Under the pieces are notes generated by a model that had not been told where the DNA came from, did not search any database, and was given only the letters and a program-made list of their open reading frames with translations. A stretch of 24,190 bases of DNA, taken from an uncultured Prevotella sp. Its GTDB lineage: Bacteria; Bacteroidota; Bacteroidia; Bacteroidales; Bacteroidaceae. Both the position numbers and the translations under genes were made by a program. Below, piece after piece: positions 14,980 to 22,144 of the stretch. The stretch's first letter is position 1; every line of letters begins with the position of its first letter. The DNA lies in assembly GCA_937906765.1 (NCBI GenBank), contig CALCUV010000120.1:1-24190 (forward strand), in the 5' to 3' direction.

Positions 14980-16641
14980 CTACTCCAAGCGAAGGAGCGC
15001 TTTGGCATTCTCAATGGCCGCTTGGGTAAGTTCCGCACCGCTCAACATAGTTGCAATTTCGCGGATGCGCCCTTCGTTGTCCAGTTGTTTTATGCTACTG
15101 GTCGTTGCATCGGAATGTTCTGTTTTATAGACAAAGTAATGTTCCTCACCAAGGGCTGCAATCTGTGGCAAGTGGGTGATGCAAATCACTTGGCACGACT
15201 TGGCCATCACTTGCATTACCTCTGCCATTTTTTCTGCCATCTTACCGGAAACTCCTGTATCAATTTCGTCGAATATGATAGTCGGCAGGTTTTGATGTTC
15301 CGAAAGAATGGCCTTCAAGGAAAGCATGAGGCGCGCAATTTCCCCCCCAGAAGCAATTTGCGAAACATCTTGCATCGGCACATTTCTGTTAGCGCTGAAA
15401 AGGAAGGTCACGGCGTCCATTCCTGAAGTTTCGGGGTTGGCGCGTTCCGTAATTTGGAAGGTTACTTGTACGGCAGGCATGCCTAAAAGTTGCAGGCGCT
15501 CGCAAAGGCCTGATTGAAGCGTTGCGGCAGCCGTCTTGCGCGTCTTTGTAAGTGCCTTTCCGATGGTGCAAAGCGACTTAAAGAGTTGTTCTACTTCAAG
15601 TGTTTTCTTCGCAAGGTACTCATCGCTGTTTTCAATACGGTCGAGTTGTTCGGAAAGGGAATCGCACAGGGCGATAAGTTCTTCTACACTCGTCTTGCGG
15701 TGTTTCTTCTGCAAACTATAGAGGGTGGAGAGGCGCTCATCGAGAAAGGCGAGTCGCTGAGGGTCAGCCTCGGTGCGCTCTGCGGCTTGCTCGATGTCTT
15801 GTTCAAGGTCGGCGAGTTCGATTCTGCAACTCTCCAAGCGCTCTGCCCAACTTACAGCGTCGGGCATTACGCGCTCCACTTGGCGCAAGGCATTCACGGC
15901 TTGGCGCAACTGTTGTGTGACGGCGCAATCCTCAGCGTTGAGCACCGTGTAGGCACCTTGTAGCGACTGGCGGATTTCCTCGGCGTGCTCCAAGAGTTCT
16001 TGCTCCTGCTCCAACTCTTCTTGCTCGCCCTCCTTGAGGTTGGCCTCCTCGAGTTGTTGCAATTGGAACTGCATGTACTCCGTATCCGTTTGGTCCTTCG
16101 CCACTTGCTCGCGGAGTTGTCGGAGTTCCTTTTCGGCAACAGTATAAGCGTGGAAAGCGCTGGCGTAATCCTTGCGACAATCCGCATTATCCGCCATCAC
16201 GTCTAAGACAGAAAGCAGAAAATCTTCGCGTCCCATGAGGAGGTTTCGGTGTTGCGAATGGATGTCAATGATATACGCCGAAAGTTCTTTGAGTAAGGTG
16301 AGTTGCACTGGGGTATCGTTGAGAAAGGCTCTGCTTTTGCCCGCCGCAGTTATCTCACGGCGCACAATACATTCCGCCCCGTCGAAATCAATGTCGTTAT
16401 CCGCAAAAAAGTGTTCGAGTTGCAGACCCGAAACATCGAAGGTGGCTTCAATAAGACACTTTGCGGCACCCGCCTTCAAGGCTTTGGCGTCCGCACGTTG
16501 GCCACAAATCAACCCAAGTGCGCCTAAGATGATACTCTTACCCGCACCGGTTTCACCCGTAATCACAGAAAAACCACTCGACAAGTCAATATCGAGTTTT
16601 TCAATAAGGGCGTAGTTGGATATAGTGAGGTGGGTTAACAT
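14980..16641 (-). CDS. recN: DNA repair protein RecN
   Basis: This 553-residue SMC-like ATPase acts in recombinational repair of double-strand breaks. Walker A is GETGAGKS (29-36), the start MLTHLTISNYALIEKLDI is the standard RecN N-terminus, and the middle (about 150-370) is a long Glu/Gln/Leu-rich coiled coil. The ABC signature IASGGEIARLML begins near 429, Walker B is IIFDEIDTGVSG (455 on), and the D-loop/H region reads ICITHLPQIAALG. Length is normal. It is downstream of coaBC and DUF4835, a common Bacteroidetes gene order, with a repeat element filling the 142-base gap before its start. Confidence 0.96.
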   Translation of the reverse strand: MLTHLTISNYALIEKLDIDLSSGFSVITGETGAGKSIILGALGLICGQRADAKALKAGAAKCLIEATFDVSGLQLEHFFADNDIDFDGAECIVRREITAAGKSRAFLNDTPVQLTLLKELSAYIIDIHSQHRNLLMGREDFLLSVLDVMADNADCRKDYASAFHAYTVAEKELRQLREQVAKDQTDTEYMQFQLQQLEEANLKEGEQEELEQEQELLEHAEEIRQSLQGAYTVLNAEDCAVTQQLRQAVNALRQVERVMPDAVSWAERLESCRIELADLEQDIEQAAERTEADPQRLAFLDERLSTLYSLQKKHRKTSVEELIALCDSLSEQLDRIENSDEYLAKKTLEVEQLFKSLCTIGKALTKTRKTAAATLQSGLCERLQLLGMPAVQVTFQITERANPETSGMDAVTFLFSANRNVPMQDVSQIASGGEIARLMLSLKAILSEHQNLPTIIFDEIDTGVSGKMAEKMAEVMQVMAKSCQVICITHLPQIAALGEEHYFVYKTEHSDATTSSIKQLDNEGRIREIATMLSGAELTQAAIENAKALLRLE

Positions 16642-16645
16642 TTTT

Positions 16646-16786
16646 GAAAGGAGAAAGGAAAAAGGAGAAAGGAGAAAGAGGCTGGCGCAGTAGGAAGGCG
16701 AAGTCTTAAAAGAGTTGTGAGAAAGAAGTTCGTATGAATACTATCCGCATGGACTTTTTCATTTCTCCTTTCTCATTTCTCCTTTA
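16646..16786. repeat. heptamer-arm inverted element between the DUF4835 gene and recN
   Basis: In the direction of transcription (minus strand) the TAA of the DUF4835 gene runs straight into AGGAGAAATGAGAAAGGAG-type heptamers (16756-16786). CCATGCGG follows (16745-16752), then an unrelated spacer. A complementary TTTCTCC array (16646-16680) ends five bases before the recN ATG. The arms are imperfect and could form a long hairpin in RNA or DNA. The same layout occurs at 19962-20087 and 21143-21332. Confidence 0.8.
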
Positions 16787-17719
16787 CTTCTGTATCTTCC
16801 TCCAATACGTATTTTGCGAAGCGTTGATACGGCTCAAGAGTTCGTAGAGTTCTTCCTTCTCTTTCGCCGTAGCCTTGCCGACATAGATGTTCACAATCTC
16901 GTCACGCTTGTACTCCGTAAAGAGTTCGGGCAGACGGGACATGGGTTTGTTTTCACGAGCTGCCTTTAAAAGGTCAAAAGCTTCCGTAATCGCGGCACGA
17001 CCTCGGTCGGCGTTTTCCGCCATAATGTCTAAACCCTCGCGGTAATACTTATACTGGAACTTGCGATAGTCCTCCATGCCATTATCCAAGTAATCGTTGA
17101 TAATGGCAAAGCGATTTTTCTCATCGTCAAAGGCTTTCCAACCCTTGGCAGAGAGAAGCAGACTTTGGGAATTCGTTACGATGGTCTTCGCTGTCTCTAA
17201 AACATCCGTACCTCCGAGTGGCGCCATCGTGTCTAAGTCCATGCCGATGATGAGATAGGCATAGTAGGCAATGAGTGCCGTGAGGTCCTTATCAATTACG
17301 TCAGCGTTAAACTCCAGTTGGTCAAACTCGCGATAGTTAAAGCTAAAGTTGGGGTCGTTTGTGCTAAAGACGGTCGTCGTATAGGCACTGTTATACACAG
17401 GTCTTGAACTCTGCACCATGAGTGAGGCAGTGGCGTCGCCCGTTGCGTCATCGTATTTTTCAATCGTGATAGAGAAACTACACGAAATGCGTTCGTTAGG
17501 ACGGAATTGGAGATTCGTCCACTGGCGCGTATTGATAAACTCCTTCAGTGCCTCCTGTAGCGCCTCGAATACGGCAGTGTTGGTGCCCTCAATCTTTTGC
17601 GCATTCACCGTTACCTTTGCGTCCAATTCTTGTGCGCAAAGGGTGGCGGGCATCAGGCAGAGACATAGGAGCAATGCCCAAAGGCGAGAAACGCTGAGGT
17701 ATTTTAATCGAGCGAACAT
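16784..17719 (-). CDS. DUF4835 family protein (possible type IX secretion PorD)
   Basis: This 311-residue protein has a signal peptide (SRLWALLLCLCLMPATLCAQ, cleavage after about residue 29). The mature part starts ELDAKVTVNAQKIEGTN and contains RQWTNLQFRPNERISCSF, PVYNSAYTTTVFSTND and YYAYLIIGMDLDTMAPLGG, all typical of DUF4835. The family sits next to coaBC and recN in many Bacteroidetes. I recall some annotation pipelines naming it PorD of the type IX secretion system, but I cannot verify that here. Its start overlaps the 3' end of coaBC by 16 bases, indicating translational coupling; its stop codon is the outer end of the heptamer repeat arm. Confidence 0.9.
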   Translation of the reverse strand: MFARLKYLSVSRLWALLLCLCLMPATLCAQELDAKVTVNAQKIEGTNTAVFEALQEALKEFINTRQWTNLQFRPNERISCSFSITIEKYDDATGDATASLMVQSSRPVYNSAYTTTVFSTNDPNFSFNYREFDQLEFNADVIDKDLTALIAYYAYLIIGMDLDTMAPLGGTDVLETAKTIVTNSQSLLLSAKGWKAFDDEKNRFAIINDYLDNGMEDYRKFQYKYYREGLDIMAENADRGRAAITEAFDLLKAARENKPMSRLPELFTEYKRDEIVNIYVGKATAKEKEELYELLSRINASQNTYWRKIQK

Positions 17720-18897
17720 AGATAATCGAGAATGTCGTTGGCAACTTCCGTCTTCGACTTGAGGTCGAAGGGCACGGGAGCGCCTTCTGCGGGAATGATG
17801 GTCACTTTATTCGTGTCGTGTTGGAAACCTGCGCCGGCATCGTTGAGAGAGTTGAGCACGATAAAGTCTAATTGCTTGCGGCGCAACTTTTCCTGAGCGT
17901 GCGCCAACTCATTTACGGTTTCGAGAGCGAAACCTACGAGGCGCTGGTCGGCACGTTTTTGCGCGCCTAAGGCAGCTGCGATGTCACGCGTGGGAACAAG
18001 ATTGAGTTCCAACCCACTTTCGCCACGCTTAATCTTTTCCGCCGCCACGGCATCTACGGTAAAGTCGGCAACAGCGGCACACATGATTGCGGCATTGCAG
18101 GAAGGGAAGAGCGCCGTAGCCGCTTCGTACATTTCAGTAGCACTTTCCACATCCGTGCGTCGGATATTGGGATGCTTCACTTCCAGTTTCGTAGGACCAC
18201 TTACGAGTTCCACTTCCCAACCTCGCTTGGCGCATTCCTCCGCTAAGGCATAGCCCATCTTACCACTGGAATAGTTGCCAATGAAACGCACGGGGTCAAT
18301 CTTTTCATACGTAGGTCCTGCCGTAATCAAGACACGGCGCTTCGGACCTTGCTGTTGCGCAAAAAAGCGAGCGATGTGGTCGAAAATCACTTCGGGTTCC
18401 TCCATTCTGCCTTTACCTACAAGGTGAGAGGCCAACTCTCCCGAAGCGGGTTCAATGATATGATTGCCAAAGGAACGGAGGCGGTCAAGGTTTTGTTGCG
18501 TAGAGGGATGCGCAAACATATCCAAGTCCATCGCGGGAGCCACAAACACGGGCGCCTTCATCGAAAGGTAGGTCGTAATCAGCATATTGTCGGCAATGCC
18601 ATTCGCCATTTTGCCAATAGAAGAGGCTGTGGCGGGAGCAATGACCATAACGTCCGCCCATTGTCCGAGGTCCACATGACTATGCCACGAACCGTCGCGC
18701 TGCGCAAAGAATTCGCTAATCACGGGATTCGAAGAGAGCGCCGAGAGCGTAACAGGCGTGATAAACTCCTTACCTGCGGGAGTAATAACTACCTGAACCT
18801 CGGCACCAGCTTTCACAAAGAGGCGAATGAGTTGGCATGCCTTGTAAGCAGCAATGCTTCCGGTGATGCCCAAAACGATATGTTTTCCTTTCATCAT
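17704..18897 (-). CDS. coaBC: bifunctional PPC synthetase/decarboxylase (CoaBC)
   Basis: This protein performs two steps of coenzyme A synthesis: ligation of 4'-phosphopantothenate to cysteine, then decarboxylation. The N-terminal flavin-binding CoaC domain (about 4-180) has GITGSIAAYKA, the catalytic His74 in HVDLGQWAD, APATASSIGKMANG, and the substrate-clamp region PAMDLDMF. The C-terminal CoaB domain (about 187-397) starts RVLITAGPTYEKIDPVRFIGNYSSGKMG. At positions equivalent to E. coli Asn125 and Cys158 this protein has Asp124 and Ser157 (ELASHLVGKGRM), which is noted separately. Total length of 397 is normal. ATGATG gives a choice of two adjacent starts. Confidence 0.94.
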   Translation of the reverse strand: MMKGKHIVLGITGSIAAYKACQLIRLFVKAGAEVQVVITPAGKEFITPVTLSALSSNPVISEFFAQRDGSWHSHVDLGQWADVMVIAPATASSIGKMANGIADNMLITTYLSMKAPVFVAPAMDLDMFAHPSTQQNLDRLRSFGNHIIEPASGELASHLVGKGRMEEPEVIFDHIARFFAQQQGPKRRVLITAGPTYEKIDPVRFIGNYSSGKMGYALAEECAKRGWEVELVSGPTKLEVKHPNIRRTDVESATEMYEAATALFPSCNAAIMCAAVADFTVDAVAAEKIKRGESGLELNLVPTRDIAAALGAQKRADQRLVGFALETVNELAHAQEKLRRKQLDFIVLNSLNDAGAGFQHDTNKVTIIPAEGAPVPFDLKSKTEVANDILDYLCSLD

Positions 18898-18915
18898 AGT
18901 CTTCTAAACTTTAAG

Positions 18916-18946
18916 AGGGCAAACGCCCTAATATCTTGCAAATTTA
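18916..18946 (-). promoter_or_regulatory. coaBC upstream region: small hairpin and -7-like box
   Basis: On the minus strand TAAATTTG (18939-18946) fits TAnnTTTG, but no TTG lies at the usual distance. Just downstream AGGGC/GCCCT (18916-18920 and 18925-18929) forms a tight hairpin with a 4-base loop, about 18 bases before the coaBC ATG. This could influence translation. Confidence 0.35.
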
Positions 18947-19072
18947 AGACATTTCTAAAGAATAACGGGGAATGGAAACTGAAAAAGCGTCGTTTTAGAG
19001 ACCGACGTACACAATATTTATATAATACCGAAAATTCTCCGTTGATTTCCAAGCCCTCCGTAAAGAAATTTG

Positions 19073-19080
19073 TATCTTTG
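19073..19080 (+). promoter_or_regulatory. TATCTTTG -7 box for the 85-residue gene
   Basis: TATCTTTG matches TAnnTTTG exactly. The expected start point is about 19086-19088, immediately before the ATG at 19089, so the transcript would be leaderless or nearly so. There is no TTG at the normal -33 spacing. Confidence 0.45.
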
Positions 19081-19088
19081 CAAGTCTT

Positions 19089-19346
19089 ATGGAAAACTTT
19101 ATAGATGCCCTCGAACGATTCGTCGTTGCCGAAATACGCACCAGCGGTGAACCTGCTGATTACAACCATGACGCAGTGGAGATTCTGGATGCGAGAAACC
19201 ACCTCTTCCGCAAGCGTGAGAATTGCACGACAGACGAAGAGCACAACATCTATGCCCTACGCGAATTTTTCCGTATTGATGATGATACGCTGGATTTCGT
19301 TCCCGATCGCGGACGCATGAGAAGCGTGGCGCGCAATTTCTTTTAA
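19089..19346 (+). CDS. conserved-looking small protein of unknown function
   Basis: I do not recognise this 85-residue protein. It is acidic overall with a basic C-terminus, has no signal peptide or membrane helix, and reads as mostly helical (MENFIDALERFVVAEIR..., ...EEHNIYALREFFRIDDDTLDFVPDRGRMRSVARNFF). Codon usage resembles the neighbours, a good promoter box lies directly upstream, and no competing frame is convincing, so it is probably real. It diverges from coaBC and lies about 190 bases before the next plus-strand gene. A regulatory or adaptor role is possible, but nothing in the sequence specifies it. Confidence 0.7.
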   Translation: MENFIDALERFVVAEIRTSGEPADYNHDAVEILDARNHLFRKRENCTTDEEHNIYALREFFRIDDDTLDFVPDRGRMRSVARNFF

Positions 19347-19396
19347 GATTCAACAGGTTAGTATCTCCACGAGAATTGCATCTCAATTCCCCAAAA

Positions 19397-19432
19397 TTAA
19401 GTTACTTAGAATTCAAATTGTTAGTAACTTAA
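19397..19432. repeat. TTAAGTTACT/AGTAACTTAA inverted repeat
   Basis: Perfect 10-base arms (19397-19406 and 19423-19432) have a 16-base loop. They follow the 16-base word CTCAATTCCCCAAAAT that is also present upstream of the XRE-cupin gene. It lies between the 85-residue gene and the thioesterase gene and may terminate the former or regulate the latter. Confidence 0.4.
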
Positions 19433-19535
19433 TTTCAACTAAGTCACTTATAATTCTCACTATAATAGGTATCGTTTTTAGACTTTCAGAAAGCGCACCT
19501 ATTTTGAGTCTTTTCACAAAAACAAAATAACGACT

Positions 19536-19958
19536 ATGGAACCCGTATTCAAACGCCGCATCCCCATTCAGTTACGTTTTAATGACGTTGACGGATTCGG
19601 ACATATCAACAATAATGCTTACCTCGCCTATTACGACTTGGGCAAGGAAGATTATCTCATGAACCTCATCGACCGTGAGTTTTACCGCCGCGACATTGTA
19701 CCCGTGGTGGCAAACATCAAGGCGGATTTCTTCTACCCTATCTTCCACGGCGACGAAATCGAAATGCAGACACGCATCTCTCGCCTTGGGTCGAAAAGCA
19801 TTACCTTCCACCAACAAGCGGTGAACGTTAAGACGCAAAAGATACTCTGCGAATGCTACACAGTAGTGGTTACCTTCTCCCTCTCTCAGCAATCGCCCGT
19901 GGAAATTCCCACTTGGATGCGCGAGAAGATTGAGGATTTTGAAGGAGTGAAATTCTAA
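19536..19958 (+). CDS. hotdog-fold acyl-CoA thioesterase (4HBT family)
   Basis: This 140-residue single hotdog domain hydrolyses acyl-CoA or acyl-ACP thioesters. The N-terminal catalytic region RFNDVDGFGHINNNAYLAYYD (Asp17, Asp19, His23, Asn26, Tyr29) matches the YbgC/4HBT pattern of aspartate followed by GH-N-N-Y. The rest (FFYPIFHGDEIEMQTRI, ITFHQQAVN, CYTVVVTF) gives the usual beta strands. Length is typical. aroB follows after a repeat element of about 130 bases, so co-transcription is plausible but not a tight operon. Substrate specificity cannot be inferred. Confidence 0.88.
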   Translation: MEPVFKRRIPIQLRFNDVDGFGHINNNAYLAYYDLGKEDYLMNLIDREFYRRDIVPVVANIKADFFYPIFHGDEIEMQTRISRLGSKSITFHQQAVNVKTQKILCECYTVVVTFSLSQQSPVEIPTWMREKIEDFEGVKF

Positions 19959-19961
19959 ATT

Positions 19962-20087
19962 AAAGGAGAAAGGAAAAAGGAGAAAGGAGAAATGTGCTCC
20001 CTGTCATCAAATTGCAAATACTGAACGAGGTGAGGGTTATACCCCGCATGGCATTTCTCCTTTCTCATTTCTCCTTTCTCATTTCCC
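19962..20087. repeat. heptamer-arm inverted element between the thioesterase gene and aroB
   Basis: Three bases after the thioesterase stop, AAAGGAG-type heptamers run to about 19994. A spacer follows, then CCGCATGG (20044-20051), and directly CATTTCTCC plus TTTCTCA/TTTCTCC heptamers to 20087, six bases before the aroB ATG. In this copy CCGCATGG is at the right arm; its complement is at the left arm in the 21.2 kb copy. Confidence 0.8.
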
Positions 20088-20092
20088 AACCT

Positions 20093-21142
20093 ATGCAACA
20101 AATCATTTACGCGCAAAACCTTTGCAACGAATTAGATAGTCTTGTCGCGCAACTTGCGCCCGACCGTGTGTTCGTGCTGACTGACACGACTACGCAGGAG
20201 TGTTGCTTGCCCCTGCTGAAGAGTAGTGTGGCGGTTAGCAATGCTCAGCACATCACGATTGGGAGTACCGACGCGAACAAGACGTTAGAAAGTCTTGCCA
20301 CGGTGTGGGAAGCGCTTGGCAATGGTGGAGGAAGTCGCCACTCGCTCTTACTTTGCCTTGGCGGCGGAATGGTTACAGACCTCGGAGGATTTGCTGCTGC
20401 TACGTTTAAGAGAGGCATTCCCTTCATTAACATTCCCACAACGCTCCTTGCAATGGTTGACGCAGCCGTTGGCGGTAAGACGGGAATTAACTTTAATGGG
20501 TTGAAAAACGAAATTGGAGTCTTTCGCGAAGCTGAAGCCGTCATCATCGACACGCAGTTTCTTCGCACCCTCGACGCTCCAAACTTACGCTCGGGTTATG
20601 CCGAAATGCTCAAACATGCATTACTTGACGGCGTAGATATGTGGGCAACGCACCTGAATTTCGAACTCTCCCAGCCCGATTATTCCCTCCTTCAAGACCT
20701 TGTGCGCCAAAGCATCGACGTCAAGCGTCGCATTGTGGCAGAAGATCCTACGGAAAAAGGTATTCGTAAAGCCTTAAACCTCGGGCATACTACGGCGCAC
20801 GCCTTTGAAAGTCTTGCCCTGCACGAAAATCGTGTCTTGCTTCACGGTTATGCCGTAGCGTGGGGACTTGCCGGTGAGTTATACCTCAGCGCAACGAAAT
20901 TAGGTTTCCCTACTGACCGAATGCGCCAAACGGTTCAGTATATTAATGAGCACTACGGCAAATTTGATTTCACCTGTAAGCAATACGAGCAACTCTACGA
21001 CTACATGACGCACGACAAGAAGAATGTGGGTGGCGTCATTAACTTTACCCTCCTCAACAATGTCGGCGACATCTGCCTCAATCAGCATGCCACGAAGGAC
21101 GAACTCTTTGACATGTTCGACTTTTTGAGGGAAGGGAATTAG
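20093..21142 (+). CDS. aroB: 3-dehydroquinate synthase
   Basis: AroB converts DAHP to 3-dehydroquinate, the second step of the shikimate pathway, using NAD+ and a divalent metal. The start at 20093 (MQQIIYAQNLCNELDSL) gives 349 residues, the family length. A longer frame from 19994 would translate the repeat element and is rejected. Motifs seen are LCLGGGMVTDLGGFAAATFKRG, IPTTLLAMVDAAVGGKTGIN, KNEIGVF, SGYAEMLKHALL with the metal ligands in E-M-L-K-H, and LNLGHTTAHAFE with the metal-binding histidines; the last parts of these are shown only in short form. Its stop codon is immediately followed by the next repeat element. Confidence 0.95.
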   Translation: MQQIIYAQNLCNELDSLVAQLAPDRVFVLTDTTTQECCLPLLKSSVAVSNAQHITIGSTDANKTLESLATVWEALGNGGGSRHSLLLCLGGGMVTDLGGFAAATFKRGIPFINIPTTLLAMVDAAVGGKTGINFNGLKNEIGVFREAEAVIIDTQFLRTLDAPNLRSGYAEMLKHALLDGVDMWATHLNFELSQPDYSLLQDLVRQSIDVKRRIVAEDPTEKGIRKALNLGHTTAHAFESLALHENRVLLHGYAVAWGLAGELYLSATKLGFPTDRMRQTVQYINEHYGKFDFTCKQYEQLYDYMTHDKKNVGGVINFTLLNNVGDICLNQHATKDELFDMFDFLREGN

Positions 21143-21332
21143 GAAATGAGAAAGGAGAAATGAGAAAGGAGAAAGTTACCATGCGGGTTGCTTTACTTTT
21201 CTAAATTCTTCCTACTCAGCAAAACCGACTCCCCTTACATTCCCCCTCACTCCACCATACACTCTTTACATCAAACGAGAAGTACCGCCCCGCAAGGCAT
21301 TTCTCATTTCTCCTTTCTCATTTCTCCTTTCT
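21143..21332. repeat. heptamer-arm inverted element between aroB and the DUF554 gene
   Basis: The left arm GAAATGAGAAAGGAG... (21143-21175) starts on the base after the aroB TAG and is followed by CCATGCGG (21179-21186). A C/T-rich spacer of about 100 bases leads to CCGCAAGG (21290-21297) and the complementary TTTCTCA/TTTCTCC array (21298-21332), seven bases before the next ATG. Both inner edges carry the octamer, one with a single mismatch, so this is the most complete copy. Confidence 0.82.
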
Positions 21333-21339
21333 AAATCCT

Positions 21340-22029
21340 ATGTTCTACCTCCTCCTTAACGCCTTTACCGTAATTCTTGGTAGCCTTATCGGCGCCATTG
21401 CCAAAAGAGTGATTCGCGACAAATACATCACGGTGATGAACACTGCCATGGGACTCGCGGCATTAGTCTTGGGCGTCAGCGTCGCTATGGAAAACATGAA
21501 AGCGTCTAACTATCCCGTGCTCTTTATTGGTTGTCTTTCCGTTGGGGGACTTATCGGCACCGCTCTTCGTTTTGACCAACGCATGGAGAGAGCCACACAG
21601 AAAGTTAGTAAAGGAAGTGGGAACGACATTGCTCAAGGAATCACGACGGCAGTACTCCTGTGCTGCGTCGGAACGCTTTCCATGATGGGCCCTGTGCTTT
21701 TGGCGCTCAAGGGAGATAGTACGTATCTCATGACAGTGGCTATCTTAAACCTCGTAACGATGATTGTTATCGCCTCTTCCTATGGTATTTGGACGGCACT
21801 CACTGCCATTTTCGTTTTCCTTTGGCAAGGCGGTTTTTATCTTATTGCAAAAATGTCGGCAGACTTAATCTCCGACGAATTGGTGGCAGAAACCTCCATC
21901 GTTGGGGGAGTGCTTATCGCGGCAGCCGGGCTTGGCGTGATGCATATCAAGGATTGTAAGACCATTAACCTACTCCCTGCGCTCCTCATGCCACTCCTTT
22001 TCTTCTTAGTCAGAAGCCTTTTCGTTTAA
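21340..22029 (+). CDS. DUF554 family membrane protein
   Basis: This 229-residue polytopic membrane protein has about six to seven hydrophobic segments (for example LLLNAFTVILGSLIGAI, VLFIGCLSVGGLIGTAL, ITTAVLLCCVGTLSMMGPVL, VAILNLVTMIVIASSYGIW, IVGGVLIAAAGLGVMHIK and the C-terminal LLPALLMPLLFFLVRSLF). The glycine-rich N-terminus and the ILNLVTMI...ASSYGIW region match DUF554 (YdfK/YqgA), a predicted small-molecule transporter of unknown substrate. No co-operonic enzyme suggests its cargo. It is followed by the large palindrome at 22055-22125. Confidence 0.9.
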   Translation: MFYLLLNAFTVILGSLIGAIAKRVIRDKYITVMNTAMGLAALVLGVSVAMENMKASNYPVLFIGCLSVGGLIGTALRFDQRMERATQKVSKGSGNDIAQGITTAVLLCCVGTLSMMGPVLLALKGDSTYLMTVAILNLVTMIVIASSYGIWTALTAIFVFLWQGGFYLIAKMSADLISDELVAETSIVGGVLIAAAGLGVMHIKDCKTINLLPALLMPLLFFLVRSLFV

Positions 22030-22054
22030 GTTTGGAACGCTATAAATTAACCTA

Positions 22055-22125
22055 TTAAACATACCCCCTCCCCGCCTTTGGCGGTACTTAAGTACCGACT
22101 TTAGTCGGGAAGGGGGTATGTTTAA
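22055..22125. repeat. multi-hairpin palindrome (REP-like element)
   Basis: A perfect 15-base-pair outer stem TTAAACATACCCCCT / AGGGGGTATGTTTAA (22055-22069 and 22111-22125) encloses three further palindromes: CCGCC-TTT-GGCGG (22072-22084), GTACTTAAGTAC (22084-22095) and CCGACTTTAGTCGG (22095-22108). It can fold as a cruciform with several arms. It could act as a terminator for the DUF554 gene, but there is no T run, and the layout is more like repetitive extragenic palindromes. An ATG at 22118 lies inside the outer stem. Confidence 0.75.
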
Positions 22126-22144
22126 GATAAATGATACTTACATC

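Noticed and set aside
18349..19104. 251-codon plus-strand frame opposite coaBC
   Set aside because: Shadow of coaBC; the coaBC motifs are unambiguous on the minus strand.
19994..20092. Longer aroB frame starting inside the repeat element
   Set aside because: It translates the heptamer repeats (LLSHFSFLIS-like residues), and AroB homology begins at the ATG at 20093.
22118..22144. Upstream ATG for the secreted hydrolase
   Set aside because: It lies within the palindrome stem and would place nine residues before a typical MKKTS signal peptide.
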